Part shown: positions 5,646 through 6,485 of the stretch, in pieces
How positions within the stretch are numbered: position 1 is the first letter of the stretch
Layout of the letters: each line of letters starts with the position of its first letter
Source: Helicobacteraceae bacterium
GTDB lineage: Bacteria; Campylobacterota; Campylobacteria; Campylobacterales; SZUA-545
Length of the DNA stretch: 6,485 nt
Direction of reading: 5' to 3'
NCBI GenBank assembly: GCA_031282285.1
Contig: JAITEA010000177.1
Coordinates: forward strand, 1 to 6,485
The notes under the pieces: generated by a model
The model's input: the letters and a program-made list of their open reading frames with translations, nothing else
What the model was told of the DNA's origin: nothing
The model's database searches: none
Position numbers and translations under genes: made by a program

Positions 5646-6485
5646 GCGTCAAATGAGGAGGCTTCCGCTCTTTTTGCTGTTTTTGCTCTCGTTCGCGTTC
5701 GCGGAAGAGTTCGACCATCGCGCTCTGGACGCCGGCGGCAAGCCTGAGCGGATACGGCTGTTTTTGAACGAAAAGTGGATTGCTATCAATCATACGCCGG
5801 CGGTTATCGATCTGAAAATCAACGAAGCCGAAAACTATATCGAAGTCGCCGCGCTACGCAAAAAAGGCGAAGGGCTTATCGAGATCGCGCCGCTCGGTTC
5901 TAGTTGCAGCCGTTTTATCTCCTTTGATATCGTCGATCGCGCAAAGCCCGACGCCTTCAGGTGGGTAATAGGCGACATAGCCAAAAACGCGCCGCCCGCG
6001 ATAACCCCGCCGCCTTATGGAGCGGTCGCGATCGAGGGCGAGACGGTTTCGTATTCGGGCGAGCCAAGAGGCGGTTTTTTCGCCGTTTACGCCACGAAAG
6101 AGGACGCGCTCGCCAAAAAGCAGATTGCGATCACCGCGCGCGGGCTGATCGCGCTTGAGGCGTTTTTGGAGGTCGAGGAGGGCGGGAGGATTCGCGCTCC
6201 GTTTTGGTCGTCGTTCAAGTTTGAACCGCTGATCGTTCTCGCGCCGGCGAAGGGCGAGGCGTTTATCGACGATAAGGGGCTGACCTTTGTAGCCAGCGAG
6301 GGCGCAAGCGGCGCGGACAGGCTGATTTTTATCCCATTCAAGGACGCGGAACCTATCTCCGTACCCATCGTAATTACGCGGCGATCGGGCGCGTTTATCG
6401 CGGCAAAATCGCCTTCTGTCAAGACGATCGGCGGCGTTTCGCGAACGATACGCGCGGCAAAGGACGGCGGGTTTAACGCCGAGTA
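5644..6485 (+). CDS. Exported protein of unknown family, 3' end cut by the window (at least 280 aa)
   Basis: An open frame runs from 5644 to the window edge with no stop, so the C-terminus is missing. Residues 1-20 are a clear signal peptide: Arg-rich start (MRQMRRLP), a Leu/Phe core, then FAFA with likely cleavage before Glu21, so the product is predicted in the periplasm or beyond; there is no lipobox Cys. The mature part looks beta-rich and has no transmembrane helix; it has one Cys (88), a proline patch ([10 protein letters not shown], 117-126), and repeated strand-like segments such as [17 protein letters not shown] (204-220). Codon use and GC match the neighbouring core genes. The start is ATG 5644 or ATG 5653 (Met4); the GAGGAGG just after 5653 lies inside the coding region and does not help. 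I do not recognise the family. It is divergent from pckA. Confidence 0.8.
   Translation, partial: MRQMRRLPLFLLFLLSFAFAEEFDHRALDAGGKPERIRLFLNEKWIAINHTPAVIDLKINEAENYIEVAALRKKGEGLIEIAPLGSSCSRFISFDIVDRAKPDAFRWVIGDIAKNAPPAITPPPYGAVAIEGETVSYSGEPRGGFFAVYATKEDALAKKQIAITARGLIALEAFLEVEEGGRIRAPFWSSFKFEPLIVLAPAKGEAFIDDKGLTFVASEGASGADRLIFIPFKDAEPISVPIVITRRSGAFIAAKSPSVKTIGGVSRTIRAAKDGGFNAE

Noticed and set aside
5533..5793. In-frame 87-codon upstream extension of pckA (would give 612 aa)
   Set aside because: The ATG at 5532 has a strong ribosome site and begins the family N-terminus; the extension has no homology-like character and overlaps the start of the divergent exported-protein gene.
6087..6422. Minus-strand open frame of 111 codons opposite the exported-protein gene
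   Set aside because: The plus strand carries a longer frame with a signal peptide; the reverse frame lacks a ribosome site and recognisable domains.

Overview
The window looks like chromosomal DNA of a Gram-negative bacterium, most probably a member of the Campylobacterota (Epsilonproteobacteria) or a close relative. The reasons are a 525-residue ATP-type PEP carboxykinase whose N-terminus resembles the Campylobacter/Sulfurimonas type, a short single-RRM RNA-binding protein, a small periplasmic M23 peptidase of the kind used for cell-shape control, and AAGGAG-type ribosome binding sites with some GTG starts. Two things are atypical for that group: high GC in most genes (67% and 58% in two hand-counted 60-base samples, from usp and pckA) and a striking excess of the palindrome CGATCG / GCGATCGC. 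The lineage call is an inference from protein resemblance only.

Layout, left to right. 32-307 (-): RRM RNA-binding protein, GTG start. 308-524: divergent intergenic region with promoters for both flanking genes, a hairpin and a perfect 12-bp palindrome. 525-1379 (+): tandem universal stress protein with two intact ATP-binding motifs, ended by a GC-rich hairpin plus T-run that begins inside its last codons. 1413-2288 (-): exported M23 metallopeptidase with all expected zinc ligands. 2289-2423: divergent intergenic region. 2424-2996 (+): two-helix membrane protein resembling the STM3941 family. 2974-3903 (-): DUF4274 protein with a DUF3806-like C-terminal half; its tail overlaps the preceding gene by 23 bp. 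3955-5532 (-): pckA. 5533-5643: divergent intergenic region with nested inverted repeats. 5644 to the window end (+): an exported protein of unknown family, cut by the window edge.

The genes do not form one operon; strands alternate and most genes appear to have their own promoter. The common colour is housekeeping and stress: gluconeogenesis (pckA), stress nucleotide-binding (usp), RNA chaperoning (RRM) and cell-wall trimming (M23). The stretch from about 2430 to 3890, holding the STM3941-like and DUF4274 genes, has lower GC (33-38% in hand-counted samples) and looks like a later insertion between core genes. No CRISPR array, IS element, tRNA or rRNA was seen. I did not find a convincing new multi-gene system; the points most worth a second look are the CGATCG excess, the low-GC two-gene module and the structured intergenic regions.
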